Below, piece after piece: positions 9,095 through 17,163 of a DNA stretch of 64,000 nucleotides (the first letter of the stretch is position 1; every line of letters starts with the position of its first letter). The stretch is from an uncultured Pelagibacteraceae bacterium (GTDB lineage: Bacteria; Pseudomonadota; Alphaproteobacteria; Pelagibacterales; Pelagibacteraceae), in the NCBI GenBank assembly GCA_902596925.1, contig CACJVT010000004.1, positions 1 through 64,000 on the forward strand. The letters run 5' to 3'. The notes under the pieces are model-generated. The model was not told where the DNA came from and made no database searches. It saw nothing but the letters and a program-made list of their open reading frames with translations. The translations under genes were made by a program, and so were the position numbers.

Positions 9095-9109
9095 TTCTAA
9101 GAAGAAATG
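9092..9109 (-). other. Hairpin enclosing the start codon of the lysine-rich protein
   Basis: In the mRNA sense, CATTTCT, loop TCTT, AGAAATG form a perfect 7-bp stem whose last three bases are the ATG of the lysine-rich coiled-coil gene (ATG at 9094-9092). No purine-rich ribosome-binding site precedes it. The structure is modest and AT-rich, so a regulatory role is only a suggestion. Confidence 0.35.
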
Positions 9110-9123
9110 ACCCTATCAATAAT

Positions 9124-10311
9124 TTATTGATAAATATAGTCTCTAGTCACAGGTGTTGATCTATAATTTTTTGTAAGTTGAAATTGATATACAACTTGAT
9201 CTCCCCACTTGAATGCCATTTCGCAACCAGTAAGATAAAACTCCCACATTCTAAAAAATTTTTCATCAAACATTTGGATAATTTTATCTTTATTTTTTAA
9301 GCAATTTTCTTTCCAATGTCTCAGCGTGTGGGCATAATGTAGCCTTAAAACCTCAATATCTGTCACTATTAAGCCAGCTTTTTCAATAGGGTTGGTTACT
9401 TCGCTTAAACTCGGAGTATAACCACCAGGAAAAATATATTTCGTTATCCATGGATGAGGATCTCTTGGAGGATTTACAGATCCGATGGTGTGTATCAGTG
9501 AAACCCCATCCTCTTTCAACATTTTTTCGATTTGTTTGAAAAATTTTTTATAAAATTTCCTTCCAACATGTTCAAACATCCCAACACTTACTATTCTATC
9601 AAATTTTTCATTTAATTCTCTATAATCCATTAGTTTAAACTTTACTTGATTTTCTAAATTCAATTCTTTAGCTTTTTGGGTACAATAATTAAGTTGGTTC
9701 TCTGATAAAGTAATACCTGTTACTTCACATTGAGCACTTTTGGCTATATCGATGGCAAGTGAACCCCAGCCACATCCAATATCTAAAACTTTTTGATTAG
9801 GTTTTATATTTAATTTTTTAATTATATGTTGAATTTTATTATTTTGAGCTGTTTCTAAACTATCATTTTCATTTTTAAAATATGCACATGAATATTGTCT
9901 TTTTGGATCTAAAAATAAATCATACAAGTCGTCCTTAATATCATAATGGTGAGATACATTCATTTTAGATTTTTTGATAAAATTAAAGTTAGTTAAATAT
10001 CTATATGATCCCCTTAATCTATTTATTAAATAACTAAAAAAGTTTAATTCTCCCCTTCCAAAATTCATTAAGGCAAGATCTAAAAAATCTGTAAGTGTGC
10101 CATTTTCAATTATAATTTCACCATTAGTGTATGCCTCACCAAAATATAGATCGGGATGAAATAACAACTTATAATGAAGATTTTTATTTAAAATTTTTAA
10201 CTTAATAGGGTTATTGTCTAATTCTCCAATAATATAATCTTTAGAATTAGCATCAGTTAACACAAAACCACCTTTTTTAAATATTTTATTAAGAAATCTT
10301 GCTAATTGCAT
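9124..10311 (-). CDS. cfa: Cyclopropane-fatty-acyl-phospholipid synthase family methyltransferase
   Basis: A 395-residue SAM-dependent methyltransferase of the CFA/MmaA family. These enzymes usually add a methylene or methyl group across double bonds of membrane phospholipid acyl chains. The family pattern NVSHHYD is at about 118-124, YSCAYF at 140-145, and SAM motif I VLDIGCGWGS at 175-184; VGMFEHVG and a C-terminal LRHWKENCL follow. A lipid-binding N-terminal domain of about 110 residues is present, as in true CFA synthases. It lies one base after the aldolase gene on the same strand, so the two are probably co-transcribed. Other members of the family make branched or furan fatty acids, so the exact product is unsure. 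Confidence 0.88.
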   Translation of the reverse strand: MQLARFLNKIFKKGGFVLTDANSKDYIIGELDNNPIKLKILNKNLHYKLLFHPDLYFGEAYTNGEIIIENGTLTDFLDLALMNFGRGELNFFSYLINRLRGSYRYLTNFNFIKKSKMNVSHHYDIKDDLYDLFLDPKRQYSCAYFKNENDSLETAQNNKIQHIIKKLNIKPNQKVLDIGCGWGSLAIDIAKSAQCEVTGITLSENQLNYCTQKAKELNLENQVKFKLMDYRELNEKFDRIVSVGMFEHVGRKFYKKFFKQIEKMLKEDGVSLIHTIGSVNPPRDPHPWITKYIFPGGYTPSLSEVTNPIEKAGLIVTDIEVLRLHYAHTLRHWKENCLKNKDKIIQMFDEKFFRMWEFYLTGCEMAFKWGDQVVYQFQLTKNYRSTPVTRDYIYQ

Positions 10312-10312
10312 T

Positions 10313-11197
10313 TTATGCCGCCAAGGTTGATTTGTTATAAAATTCTAAATCTTTTAATCTATTCATTAATTCTTCCTCATCATTTCGATTTAAAAGACTT
10401 AGTGGTGGTAAAATATTTTTATATATTTTATCATTTTGAGCAAAATAAGTGTGTAAACCTGAAATTAGATTATATTTATCAAAAGTGCTTCTAACATCGC
10501 ATAACTTATCATTGTGTAACTGCTTTTTTCCTGCAAAAAAATCATCATAAACTTGCCTAGATAATTCTGCTGTAACGTTGCATGTTGCAGTTATTATACC
10601 AGAACATCCTATTTGCAAACCTTTTAACAATTTAATTTCTGAACCAGGTAAAATTGAAAAATTTTTAAGTTTTAAATTTTCGTATAAATTGTAAGAGCTA
10701 TCTTTTACTCCAACTATTTGTTCTGGAAATTTATTAACAAGTGTCTCTACACACCTTAAACTAAATTTGTAACCACTAAGTTTTTCAAAATTATAAAGAA
10801 TAATTTTACAATTTGGCACTGAATTAATTATTCTAGAATAAAAATCCAAAACCTCTGTATCACCATAATTATAATAAGCGGGAGGCATGATTAAAAATTT
10901 ATTTAGATTCAATGAAATTGCTATCTTCATAAAATTTATTGTTTCGCCTAAAGAGTTTAGACCTGTGCCAATTATATGTTTATTCTGATATTTACTTTTT
11001 GAGAGGCTGTTAAGTAAGTCAATTTTTTCTGAAATAGGTATTAATTGAGACTGACCTGTGCTGCCAAATATTACTGTGCCGTGACAGCCTTGATCGATAA
11101 GTTTCTCAGCATGCATTATTGTTTTTTCGACGTTCAGGCTTAAATCATTGTTAAGCACTGACATTGAAGCAGCAAAAATTCCACTTATTTTTGTCAT
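10313..11197 (-). CDS. DapA/NanA-family class I aldolase (lyase)
   Basis: A 294-residue TIM-barrel protein of the dihydrodipicolinate synthase / N-acetylneuraminate lyase family. The Schiff-base lysine is Lys165 in GVKDSS, and Tyr135 in ILYNFE is the usual catalytic tyrosine. The pyruvate-carboxylate loop reads GSTGQS instead of the DapA-typical GTTGE, and the Pro of the YNxP motif is replaced, so this is probably not the lysine-pathway DapA. The substrate is likely another 2-oxo acid. It is followed by the cfa-like gene with a 1-base gap. No sugar or amino-acid catabolic partner genes are adjacent. Confidence 0.82.
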   Translation of the reverse strand: MTKISGIFAASMSVLNNDLSLNVEKTIMHAEKLIDQGCHGTVIFGSTGQSQLIPISEKIDLLNSLSKSKYQNKHIIGTGLNSLGETINFMKIAISLNLNKFLIMPPAYYNYGDTEVLDFYSRIINSVPNCKIILYNFEKLSGYKFSLRCVETLVNKFPEQIVGVKDSSYNLYENLKLKNFSILPGSEIKLLKGLQIGCSGIITATCNVTAELSRQVYDDFFAGKKQLHNDKLCDVRSTFDKYNLISGLHTYFAQNDKIYKNILPPLSLLNRNDEEELMNRLKDLEFYNKSTLAA

Positions 11198-11245
11198 AAT
11201 AAAAATTTATATAAAAATATACTCAGTAAAGTTTATAAATACTAT

Positions 11246-12208
11246 ATGAAAATATTAGCAATTCAGAGCAGAATGGGTATTGGAGATACCATAATTTTCT
11301 TACCATTTATAAAGGCTTTATCCAAAAAATTTAATTCACCAATAAATATATTGGTAAAAGAAAATTCAAAAGCTAGTCAATATTTACACCAAACAAAATA
11401 TATTGATAAAATTCTCATCCTAGAGAGAGATAATAAAACGAATAATAGACATAGTGGTTTTTTTGGTATTTTTAAATTAGCAACTGATTTAAAAAAATAT
11501 AAGTTTGATAAAATTTTTATTTTTAATTCATCTTTAAGATTTAACTTAATTGCTAAAATATCAGGTATTCCACAAATTTACCAATATCCATTGTTCACAA
11601 AAAACAAACAACACATAATTGAAGCTCCTAAAAAATTTTTAAAAGAAAATTTAAATTTAGACATTAATGAAGATCCTGAAGTACAAATCGATAATGATTC
11701 AATTTCTAAAGCAGCACAAAAATTTCAAATAGATAAAAAAACTACAAATATTCTCTTGGGCATAGGTGGTTCTGGACCTACAAAAAGAATTCCTGCAAAA
11801 ACTTTCTTAAGCGTAATTGATAAAATATCAAATATGAAAAATTGCAGATTTTTTCTTGCAACAGGTAAGGCAAAAGAAGAACAGGAAGTATTAAACGAAA
11901 TTTTACAGTCTAAATTTAAGAATTTTTGTACTCGATTAGATAATTTTACTATCAGTGAAATTTTACCATTAATTAAGAATTGTAATGTATCCATTTGTAA
12001 TGACTCGAGCTTTAGTCATTTATCCTCAGCTTTAGGAATTAAAACGATTACTTTAATGGCTGATACTCCCTTAATTTATGGAAATTATAGCTCAAGAATG
12101 TTCCCAATAATTCCTGAGGGAGAAAGCACAGTCACGCATAATACTTTGGGTAAAGATAAAATTGATCCACAAAAAATTTTTGAAAGATTTTTAGAAATTA
12201 TTGCTTAA
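11246..12208 (+). CDS. Glycosyltransferase family 9 (heptosyltransferase-like)
   Basis: A 320-residue protein with the GT9 N-terminal pattern RMGIGDTIIFLPFIKAL at residues 9-25 and the C-terminal nucleotide-sugar region SVCNDSSFSHLSSALGIKTITL-like near 250-270. GT9 enzymes transfer heptose or similar sugars during lipopolysaccharide core assembly on the cytoplasmic face of the inner membrane. The acceptor and donor cannot be told from sequence. It stands alone on the plus strand and overlaps the end of the J-domain gene by 4 bases. Confidence 0.85.
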   Translation: MKILAIQSRMGIGDTIIFLPFIKALSKKFNSPINILVKENSKASQYLHQTKYIDKILILERDNKTNNRHSGFFGIFKLATDLKKYKFDKIFIFNSSLRFNLIAKISGIPQIYQYPLFTKNKQHIIEAPKKFLKENLNLDINEDPEVQIDNDSISKAAQKFQIDKKTTNILLGIGGSGPTKRIPAKTFLSVIDKISNMKNCRFFLATGKAKEEQEVLNEILQSKFKNFCTRLDNFTISEILPLIKNCNVSICNDSSFSHLSSALGIKTITLMADTPLIYGNYSSRMFPIIPEGESTVTHNTLGKDKIDPQKIFERFLEIIA

Positions 12209-12708
12209 GAAATATCGTTTAGCACAATATCTTTAGCTTCGTTAACAATTGAGGATAATCTTGAAGTTTCAGGAGATATGTCGGGATGAATCTTTTTTTG
12301 GATTTTTATATATGCTTTATTGACATCTTCTTTGGTAACTTTTTTACTCATATCTAAATTTAAAATTTTGTATGCCTCTGAAACTGATATAGACGAAACG
12401 TTATTGGTACCTGCTTGGTTAAAAGAAAAGCGACCAGATCTTCTTAATGTCTGAATAAGTCTAAAAAGAGAAATTAATTGGAAAATAGATAAACCTTTTA
12501 ATTTTAATAAAGCTAAACTTGCTAAAGTAAGAGGTAAGGTTAATAAAAATTTTCCACCGATTGCAAACAACACTGCTAAAGCAAATAATCCCAATATAAT
12601 AAAAAATCTTAGGCCTTTTGAAATTTTCCTAGATGAAATGTTGGTTATTAAACGTAATAGAAAATAAAAAATGGTTAATATAACCACTGTATAAATTATT
12701 ATATTCAT
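12205..12708 (-). CDS. Membrane-anchored J-domain protein
   Basis: A 167-residue protein with hydrophobic segments at about 4-20 and 33-68 and a C-terminal J domain. The DnaK-stimulating HPD motif is at 141-143 within KKIHPDISPE. The layout resembles the DnaJ-like membrane proteins of Alphaproteobacteria related to mitochondrial Tim14/Pam18. I chose ATG 12708 as the start. A GTG at 12735 would lengthen it by nine residues, but it would overlap the start of the divergent peptidase gene and it precedes a good hydrophobic N-terminus. It probably recruits DnaK to the inner membrane. Confidence 0.8.
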   Translation of the reverse strand: MNIIIYTVVILTIFYFLLRLITNISSRKISKGLRFFIILGLFALAVLFAIGGKFLLTLPLTLASLALLKLKGLSIFQLISLFRLIQTLRRSGRFSFNQAGTNNVSSISVSEAYKILNLDMSKKVTKEDVNKAYIKIQKKIHPDISPETSRLSSIVNEAKDIVLNDIS

Positions 12709-12722
12709 ATATTTTTGATCTG

Positions 12723-14798
12723 ATGAAAATACCACAACTTAAAAAAAAACCAGAGCTTAAATCTTGTCACAATACCACGTGGGAAGATAATTATAGTTGG
12801 ATCCACCAGGATAATATTCTCGAGGTTTTAAAAGATAGTTCCAAGCTACTTCCAGATGTAAGGAAATATCTTGAAGAAGAAAACAATTTTACAGAACATA
12901 ATTTAAAAGACACAAAAAAATATCAGAAAATCTTATTTGATGAAATTAAAGGTAGAATAAAGTTAGATGATGAATCATTAAAATTTAAAGACAAAGAATA
13001 TGAATATTGGACCAAAACAACAGCGGTAGGAAATTATTCGATAAAACTTAGAAAGAAAATTGGAAGTGATACAGTTGAAGAATTTTGGAATGGTGATGTA
13101 GAAAAAGAGAAATTAAAAACTGAATATTTCGGTGTAGGTGATTTAGAGGTAAGTTATAATGACAAACTTTTAGGTTATTCTTTAGACTTAAAAGGATCGG
13201 AATATTATACAATTTACATAAGAAATATTGCCTCAGAAAAATTAGTCACTGAAAAAATAGAAGAAACAAGTGGAGGTATTACTTTTAGTTTGGACGACCA
13301 ATATTTTTTTTATTCAAAGCTTGATGAATTTCATAGACCAAGAAAAATATTTAGACACAAAATTGGATCATCGGTCAAAGATGATGAGCTTATTTTTGAA
13401 GAGAAAAGTGAAGCGTTTACTGTGGGCATAAGTTTGAGTTCAGACGAAAAATATTTTTTTATAACAACATCAGATCATAATACTTCCGAACAATACTACT
13501 TTGAGGTAACAGAAAAAAAACCAAAACCAAAATTAATTAAAAAAAGAAAAAAGGGTGTAATTTATTCAGTCAATTCTTGGGGTGGATATTTTTATTGTCA
13601 TACTAATGATGATGCAGAGGATTTCAAAATCGAAAGATGTGATGATTTATCAAATCAAAAGTGGGAAATTTATATAGCTGCTAAAGAGGAAGTTTTAATT
13701 GGAGGATTAATATTTTTAAAAGATTGGATTATCAGAGGAGAAAAATCAAATGCATTAGGAAAATTATTTGTAAGAAATAAACAAACAGGAATCGAGGAAG
13801 AATTAAAATTTACTGACGAATCTGTGATTGTGCCCAGTGTTTCGTTGATACAAAGAAATAAAGATACTGACTCAGTTTACTTGTCATATTCGTCCCCGAA
13901 AACACCAGGTAAAACTTATTTATACAATTTAAAAACAAAAGAAAAAAAATTAGTAAAAGAACAAGAAATACCATCTGGTCATAATCCAGATGATTATATA
14001 GTCGAAAGACTAGAGTGCCCTTCTCATGATGGAAGATTAGTTCCACTTACAATTACCAGACACAAAAAAACAAAAATTAATGGTTCAGCAAATTTACTTT
14101 TATATGGCTATGGATCATATGGAAGTTCAATGACTCCAGATTTTTCCTCAACTAGATTGAGTTTAATTGACAGAGATATTATTTGGGTAACTGCACATAT
14201 TAGAGGGGGAATGGAAAAAGGAATGAAATGGTGGAAGGAAGGAAAGCTTCTTAATAAAAAAAATACATTTGAAGATTATATACACGTAGCAAAGTTTTTG
14301 ATTGAAAAAGGATATTCATCGAAAGGAAAAATTATTGGTATGGGTGGATCAGCTGGTGGTTTGTTGATGGGAGCTGTAGTCAATCAATCTCCAGAATTAT
14401 TTCTTGGAATTGTTATGGCAGTACCGTTTGTTGACTCATTAACAACTAACTTGGATCATTCTTTGCCTCTTACTGTTGGAGAATTTGATGAATTCGGAAA
14501 TGCAAAAGATAAAAAAGACCATTTTGATTATATTTATTCTTATGCTCCATATAATAATATTAAAAAAATGGATTACCCTCACATGTTAATTACTACAAGC
14601 TTAAGTGATAATAGAGTGCTATTCGATGAACCAGCAAAATTTACAGCCAAACTTAGAGATTTAAAAACTGATAATAAATTGCTTTTGTTGAAAACTGAAA
14701 TGAACGCTGGTCACGGAGGTAAGTCAGGTAGAGATGGTGCAATTGAAGAAATAGCTTTTGATTACGCATTTATTTTAAAGATCTCTGAAAAAATTTAA
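12723..14798 (+). CDS. ptrB: Prolyl oligopeptidase family serine peptidase (oligopeptidase B-like)
   Basis: A 691-residue S9 family peptidase. The N-terminal two thirds form the beta-propeller, with WEDNYSWIHQDN near the start as in oligopeptidase B. The alpha/beta-hydrolase domain carries nucleophile Ser543 in GGSAGG, Asp629 in SLSDNRV and His664 in NAGHGGKSGR, a complete triad. Oligopeptidase B cleaves short peptides after basic residues in the cytosol or periplasm. No signal peptide is visible, so it is probably cytoplasmic. Its stop is only ten bases before a heat-shock-like promoter for the next gene. Confidence 0.93.
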   Translation: MKIPQLKKKPELKSCHNTTWEDNYSWIHQDNILEVLKDSSKLLPDVRKYLEEENNFTEHNLKDTKKYQKILFDEIKGRIKLDDESLKFKDKEYEYWTKTTAVGNYSIKLRKKIGSDTVEEFWNGDVEKEKLKTEYFGVGDLEVSYNDKLLGYSLDLKGSEYYTIYIRNIASEKLVTEKIEETSGGITFSLDDQYFFYSKLDEFHRPRKIFRHKIGSSVKDDELIFEEKSEAFTVGISLSSDEKYFFITTSDHNTSEQYYFEVTEKKPKPKLIKKRKKGVIYSVNSWGGYFYCHTNDDAEDFKIERCDDLSNQKWEIYIAAKEEVLIGGLIFLKDWIIRGEKSNALGKLFVRNKQTGIEEELKFTDESVIVPSVSLIQRNKDTDSVYLSYSSPKTPGKTYLYNLKTKEKKLVKEQEIPSGHNPDDYIVERLECPSHDGRLVPLTITRHKKTKINGSANLLLYGYGSYGSSMTPDFSSTRLSLIDRDIIWVTAHIRGGMEKGMKWWKEGKLLNKKNTFEDYIHVAKFLIEKGYSSKGKIIGMGGSAGGLLMGAVVNQSPELFLGIVMAVPFVDSLTTNLDHSLPLTVGEFDEFGNAKDKKDHFDYIYSYAPYNNIKKMDYPHMLITTSLSDNRVLFDEPAKFTAKLRDLKTDNKLLLLKTEMNAGHGGKSGRDGAIEEIAFDYAFILKISEKI

Positions 14799-14807
14799 AT
14801 TTGATAT

Positions 14808-14837
14808 CTTGAAAAAAAACAAATAATTCCCATATAA
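14808..14837 (+). promoter_or_regulatory. Sigma-32 (RpoH)-type heat-shock promoter for the hsp20 gene
   Basis: CTTGAAA at 14808-14814 and CCCATATAA at 14829-14837 are separated by 14 bases. This matches the RpoH consensus (CTTGAA, 13-17 bases, CCCCAT-T-). Transcription would begin near 14842-14845, at the foot of the leader hairpin. The gene served encodes a small heat-shock protein, which fits well. Confidence 0.8.
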
Positions 14838-14841
14838 ATAA

Positions 14842-14893
14842 TGTTGGTCGCCTAATGGGGCTAACAATAAATAAACTTGCTTAACAAAGGAGG
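14842..14893 (+). promoter_or_regulatory. ROSE-like RNA thermometer in the hsp20 leader (candidate)
   Basis: The leader has two hairpins. The first pairs 14842-14852 with 14857-14866 around loop TAAT, with one bulged G. The second pairs CTTGCTT (14876-14882) with AAGGAGG (14887-14893) around AACA, giving six pairs, one of them G-U, and one G-G mismatch. The 3' arm is the ribosome-binding site, six bases before ATG 14899. A U(U/C)GCU block facing the ribosome-binding site across a G-G mismatch is the known signature of ROSE thermometers of rhizobial and enteric small heat-shock genes. Confidence 0.65.
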
Positions 14894-14898
14894 ATATT

Positions 14899-15345
14899 AT
14901 GACAAGTAAGGATTTATCTATATTCAACTCACTGAGACCTTTTTCAATTGGTTTTGACGATATGTTTGACCAATTTGAAAACATGCTTGGTAATGGTTCT
15001 TTGACTATGCAGTCAAACTACCCACCTTATAACATCAGAAAAACTGGTAAGGATAATTATGCAATCGAAGTTGCTTTAGCTGGTTTTAATAAAAACGATG
15101 TTGAAGTTGAGTTTGAAGATAATTTATTAACTGTAAGAACTAAACAAGTTAATAAATCTGAAAATAATAATGCTGATGGAGAAATAATTCACAAAGGTAT
15201 TTCTCAAAGACAATTTGCCAGATCATTTACTATAGCTGACGATGTGAAAGTTAATGGTGCTGAGTTAAAAGATGGTCTTTTAACAATATCTTGTGAAAGA
15301 ATTGTTCCTGAGCATAAAAAAAGAAAACTTATTGAAATTAAATAA
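14899..15345 (+). CDS. Small heat-shock protein (Hsp20/IbpA family)
   Basis: A 148-residue alpha-crystallin-domain chaperone that holds unfolding proteins for later refolding by DnaK/ClpB. The N-terminus SIFNSLRPFSIGFDDMFD resembles IbpA. The alpha-crystallin domain spans about 38-135 with YAIEVALAGFNKNDVEVEF, FARSFTIADDVKVNGAELKDGLL, and a short C-terminal tail. A strong AAGGAGG ribosome-binding site lies six bases before the ATG. It has its own sigma-32-like promoter and a ROSE-like leader, so both transcription and translation are probably heat-induced. Confidence 0.95.
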   Translation: MTSKDLSIFNSLRPFSIGFDDMFDQFENMLGNGSLTMQSNYPPYNIRKTGKDNYAIEVALAGFNKNDVEVEFEDNLLTVRTKQVNKSENNNADGEIIHKGISQRQFARSFTIADDVKVNGAELKDGLLTISCERIVPEHKKRKLIEIK

Positions 15346-15355
15346 GTACACCTTG

Positions 15356-15380
15356 CTTGCGGAGATAAATTCTCCGCAGG
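15356..15380. terminator. Hairpin between convergent hsp20 and lipoprotein genes
   Basis: TGCGGAGA (15358-15365) and TCTCCGCA (15371-15378) form a perfect GC-rich 8-bp stem with a 5-base loop, extendable by a G-U and a C-G pair to 15356-15380. It lies between the 3' ends of two convergent genes. No long T-run follows on either strand, so termination may be incomplete or the stem may instead protect transcript ends. Confidence 0.55.
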
Positions 15381-15383
15381 TAA

Positions 15384-15689
15384 TCAAAAGCAACCGTTAG
15401 AAACAAATCCAATAACAACCAATTTTGCGTCTACTTCAAACCTTCTTTCGCAAGGTATTCCGTATTTTTTTGTATTATAAACTAAAACAAAATTTCCTTT
15501 TTCATTTTTAAAATCTTCATCTGGACTACCTAAGCTGCTTTTTAAATCCTGAGAGGACTTACCTATAAATGCACTTAATTTTTTATTTTCCTTCTCAACA
15601 ATAGCGTCAGTTTTTTGCTTAATTGTCTGACAACCTAATAAAGAAAATATTATAAATACACTCAGAATTGAGATCTTAATTTTTTTCAT
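15384..15689 (-). CDS. Small putative lipoprotein
   Basis: A 101-residue protein with a lipoprotein signal: a Lys-rich start, hydrophobic core and lipobox LLGC with Cys20. The mature part has KLSAFIGKSSQDLKSSLGSPDED near 38-60, then GNFVLVYNTKKYGIPCERRFEVD. The helix followed by G.P and a beta-rich half is reminiscent of the SmpA/OmlA (BamE-like) fold, which is only a guess from pattern. It is monocistronic, convergent with hsp20, and divergent from the purine permease gene. Confidence 0.75.
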   Translation of the reverse strand: MKKIKISILSVFIIFSLLGCQTIKQKTDAIVEKENKKLSAFIGKSSQDLKSSLGSPDEDFKNEKGNFVLVYNTKKYGIPCERRFEVDAKLVVIGFVSNGCF

Positions 15690-15815
15690 AATTTAATAAT
15701 AACAACCTAATTATGGCATAAATATAAACTTGTGAGTTGAAAATTGTTAATAAGAATTAGTTTTGACGGGTAATACAGGTAAGAATCAAATATTTTGCAA
15801 TTTATAGGAGGATAA

Positions 15816-17126
15816 ATGCTTGAAAAATATTTTGAATATAAAAAACATAAAACAGATTTTAAAACTGAAGTAATTGCTGGAACAACTACGTTCTTAACAA
15901 TGGCTTATATAATGTTTTTAAATCCATTCATCTTATCAGGGGAGTTCGCCGGTCCTGAAAAAGGTTTCTTTGATTTCGGTGCAGTGTACACAGCAACTAT
16001 TTTGGCAACAGCTTTGGCTTGTTTTATAATGGCTTTTTACGGAAAAACGTGGCCAATTGGACTAGCCCCAGGTATGGGTATAAATGCATTTGTTGCTTTT
16101 GGAGTTTGTGCTGGCATGGGTTATACGCCACAACAAGCTCTTGGTGCAGTTTTGGTTGCAGGGGTATTGTTTTTAATTATATCACTTACTCCTATTAGAG
16201 CCTGGTTAATTAACTCAATTCCAAAAAGTTTAAAACTAGGAATAGGTGCGGGTATTGGATTATTTCTTGCAATTATTGGACTACAAATTATGGAAGTTGT
16301 AGTTGATAATCCTGTAACACTAGTACAGCTTGGAAACTTAAGTGACCCATTAGTTCTTCTTGGATGTGCAACTTTTATTGCAATTATTGTACTCGAGAAA
16401 ATGAATGTAAAAGGAAATATCATTATTGGTATTTTGTTTTTTAGTGTTGTTGCTTGGGCAACTGGTCTGGCTAAATTTAATGGATTAGCAAGTGCGCCTC
16501 CTCCGATGACATACCTTTTTGAATTTGACTTGTCCGCTGCTATGACTGCTGGAATGTCTACAGTAATATTTACTTTATTATTTATAGATTTCTTTGATAC
16601 AGCTGGAACATTAACTTCTGTTGCAAATGTTGCAGGCAAAGTTGATAAACAAGGAAAAGTTCAAGACATTAACAAAGCAATGCTGTCTGACAGTGTTGGT
16701 ACTGTTGCAGGAGCAATGATGGGAACAACAACTGTTACTAGTTATGTAGAGTCTGGTGCTGGTGTAAAAGCTGGTGGTAAAACTGGAATGACTTCCCTTG
16801 TGATAGGTATATTGTTTTTAGCATGTATATTTTTTGCACCACTTGCAACTAGTTTACCTAAACAAATTGATGGTGCTGCCTTACTATTTGTCTCTGTTTT
16901 ATTTATAAGAAATATTACAGACATTGAATGGAACGATATCTCTGAGTCTGCTCCAGCAATTTTAGCAATGATTGCTATGCCATTAACTTATAGTATCAGT
17001 AATGGAATTGCTTTAGCATTTGTCTCATACGCTTTGATAAAAATATTTACTGGAAAATTTTCGAGCACTTCTCCAGCAATATGGGTGATTGCAATACTTA
17101 GTGTCGTAAGTTTTGCTGTAAGCTAA
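15816..17126 (+). CDS. NCS2-family purine permease (AzgA/GhxP-like)
   Basis: A 436-residue membrane protein with about twelve hydrophobic segments. The N-terminus FKTEVIAGTTTFLTMAYIMF and the stretch WPIGLAPGMGINAFVAF are characteristic of the AzgA branch of NCS2 transporters, which import adenine, guanine or hypoxanthine with protons. FIDFFDTAGTLTSVA and the AGAMMGTTTVTSYVESGAG segment are also family features. A good AGGAGG ribosome-binding site precedes the ATG. It is convergent with a purine-type phosphoribosyltransferase gene, which suggests purine salvage as its job. Confidence 0.93.
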   Translation: MLEKYFEYKKHKTDFKTEVIAGTTTFLTMAYIMFLNPFILSGEFAGPEKGFFDFGAVYTATILATALACFIMAFYGKTWPIGLAPGMGINAFVAFGVCAGMGYTPQQALGAVLVAGVLFLIISLTPIRAWLINSIPKSLKLGIGAGIGLFLAIIGLQIMEVVVDNPVTLVQLGNLSDPLVLLGCATFIAIIVLEKMNVKGNIIIGILFFSVVAWATGLAKFNGLASAPPPMTYLFEFDLSAAMTAGMSTVIFTLLFIDFFDTAGTLTSVANVAGKVDKQGKVQDINKAMLSDSVGTVAGAMMGTTTVTSYVESGAGVKAGGKTGMTSLVIGILFLACIFFAPLATSLPKQIDGAALLFVSVLFIRNITDIEWNDISESAPAILAMIAMPLTYSISNGIALAFVSYALIKIFTGKFSSTSPAIWVIAILSVVSFAVS

Positions 17127-17133
17127 ATAAAAT

Positions 17134-17163
17134 TTAACGGGGCTAGTTTACTAGCTCCGTTAA
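17134..17163. terminator. Strong bidirectional terminator
   Basis: A 13-base inverted repeat pairs 17134-17146 with 17151-17163 around loop TTTA, with one G-U pair. On the plus strand it is followed by CTATTTTCTTTTT; on the minus strand it starts right after the stop codon of the phosphoribosyltransferase and is followed by AAATTTTATTTA. It serves both the permease and the phosphoribosyltransferase genes. Confidence 0.85.

Noticed and set aside
12709..12735. Upstream GTG start of the J-domain gene giving overlapping divergent starts
   Set aside because: ATG 12708 gives a good membrane N-terminus and avoids overlap with the peptidase gene start.
15690..15815. Possible purine riboswitch before the permease gene
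   Set aside because: I could not find the purine-aptamer three-way junction or loop sequences; only a ribosome-binding site is clear.
16121..16639. A 172-codon open frame on the minus strand inside the purine permease gene
   Set aside because: It is the antisense shadow of a long clear coding gene, with no ribosome-binding site and no recognisable protein pattern.
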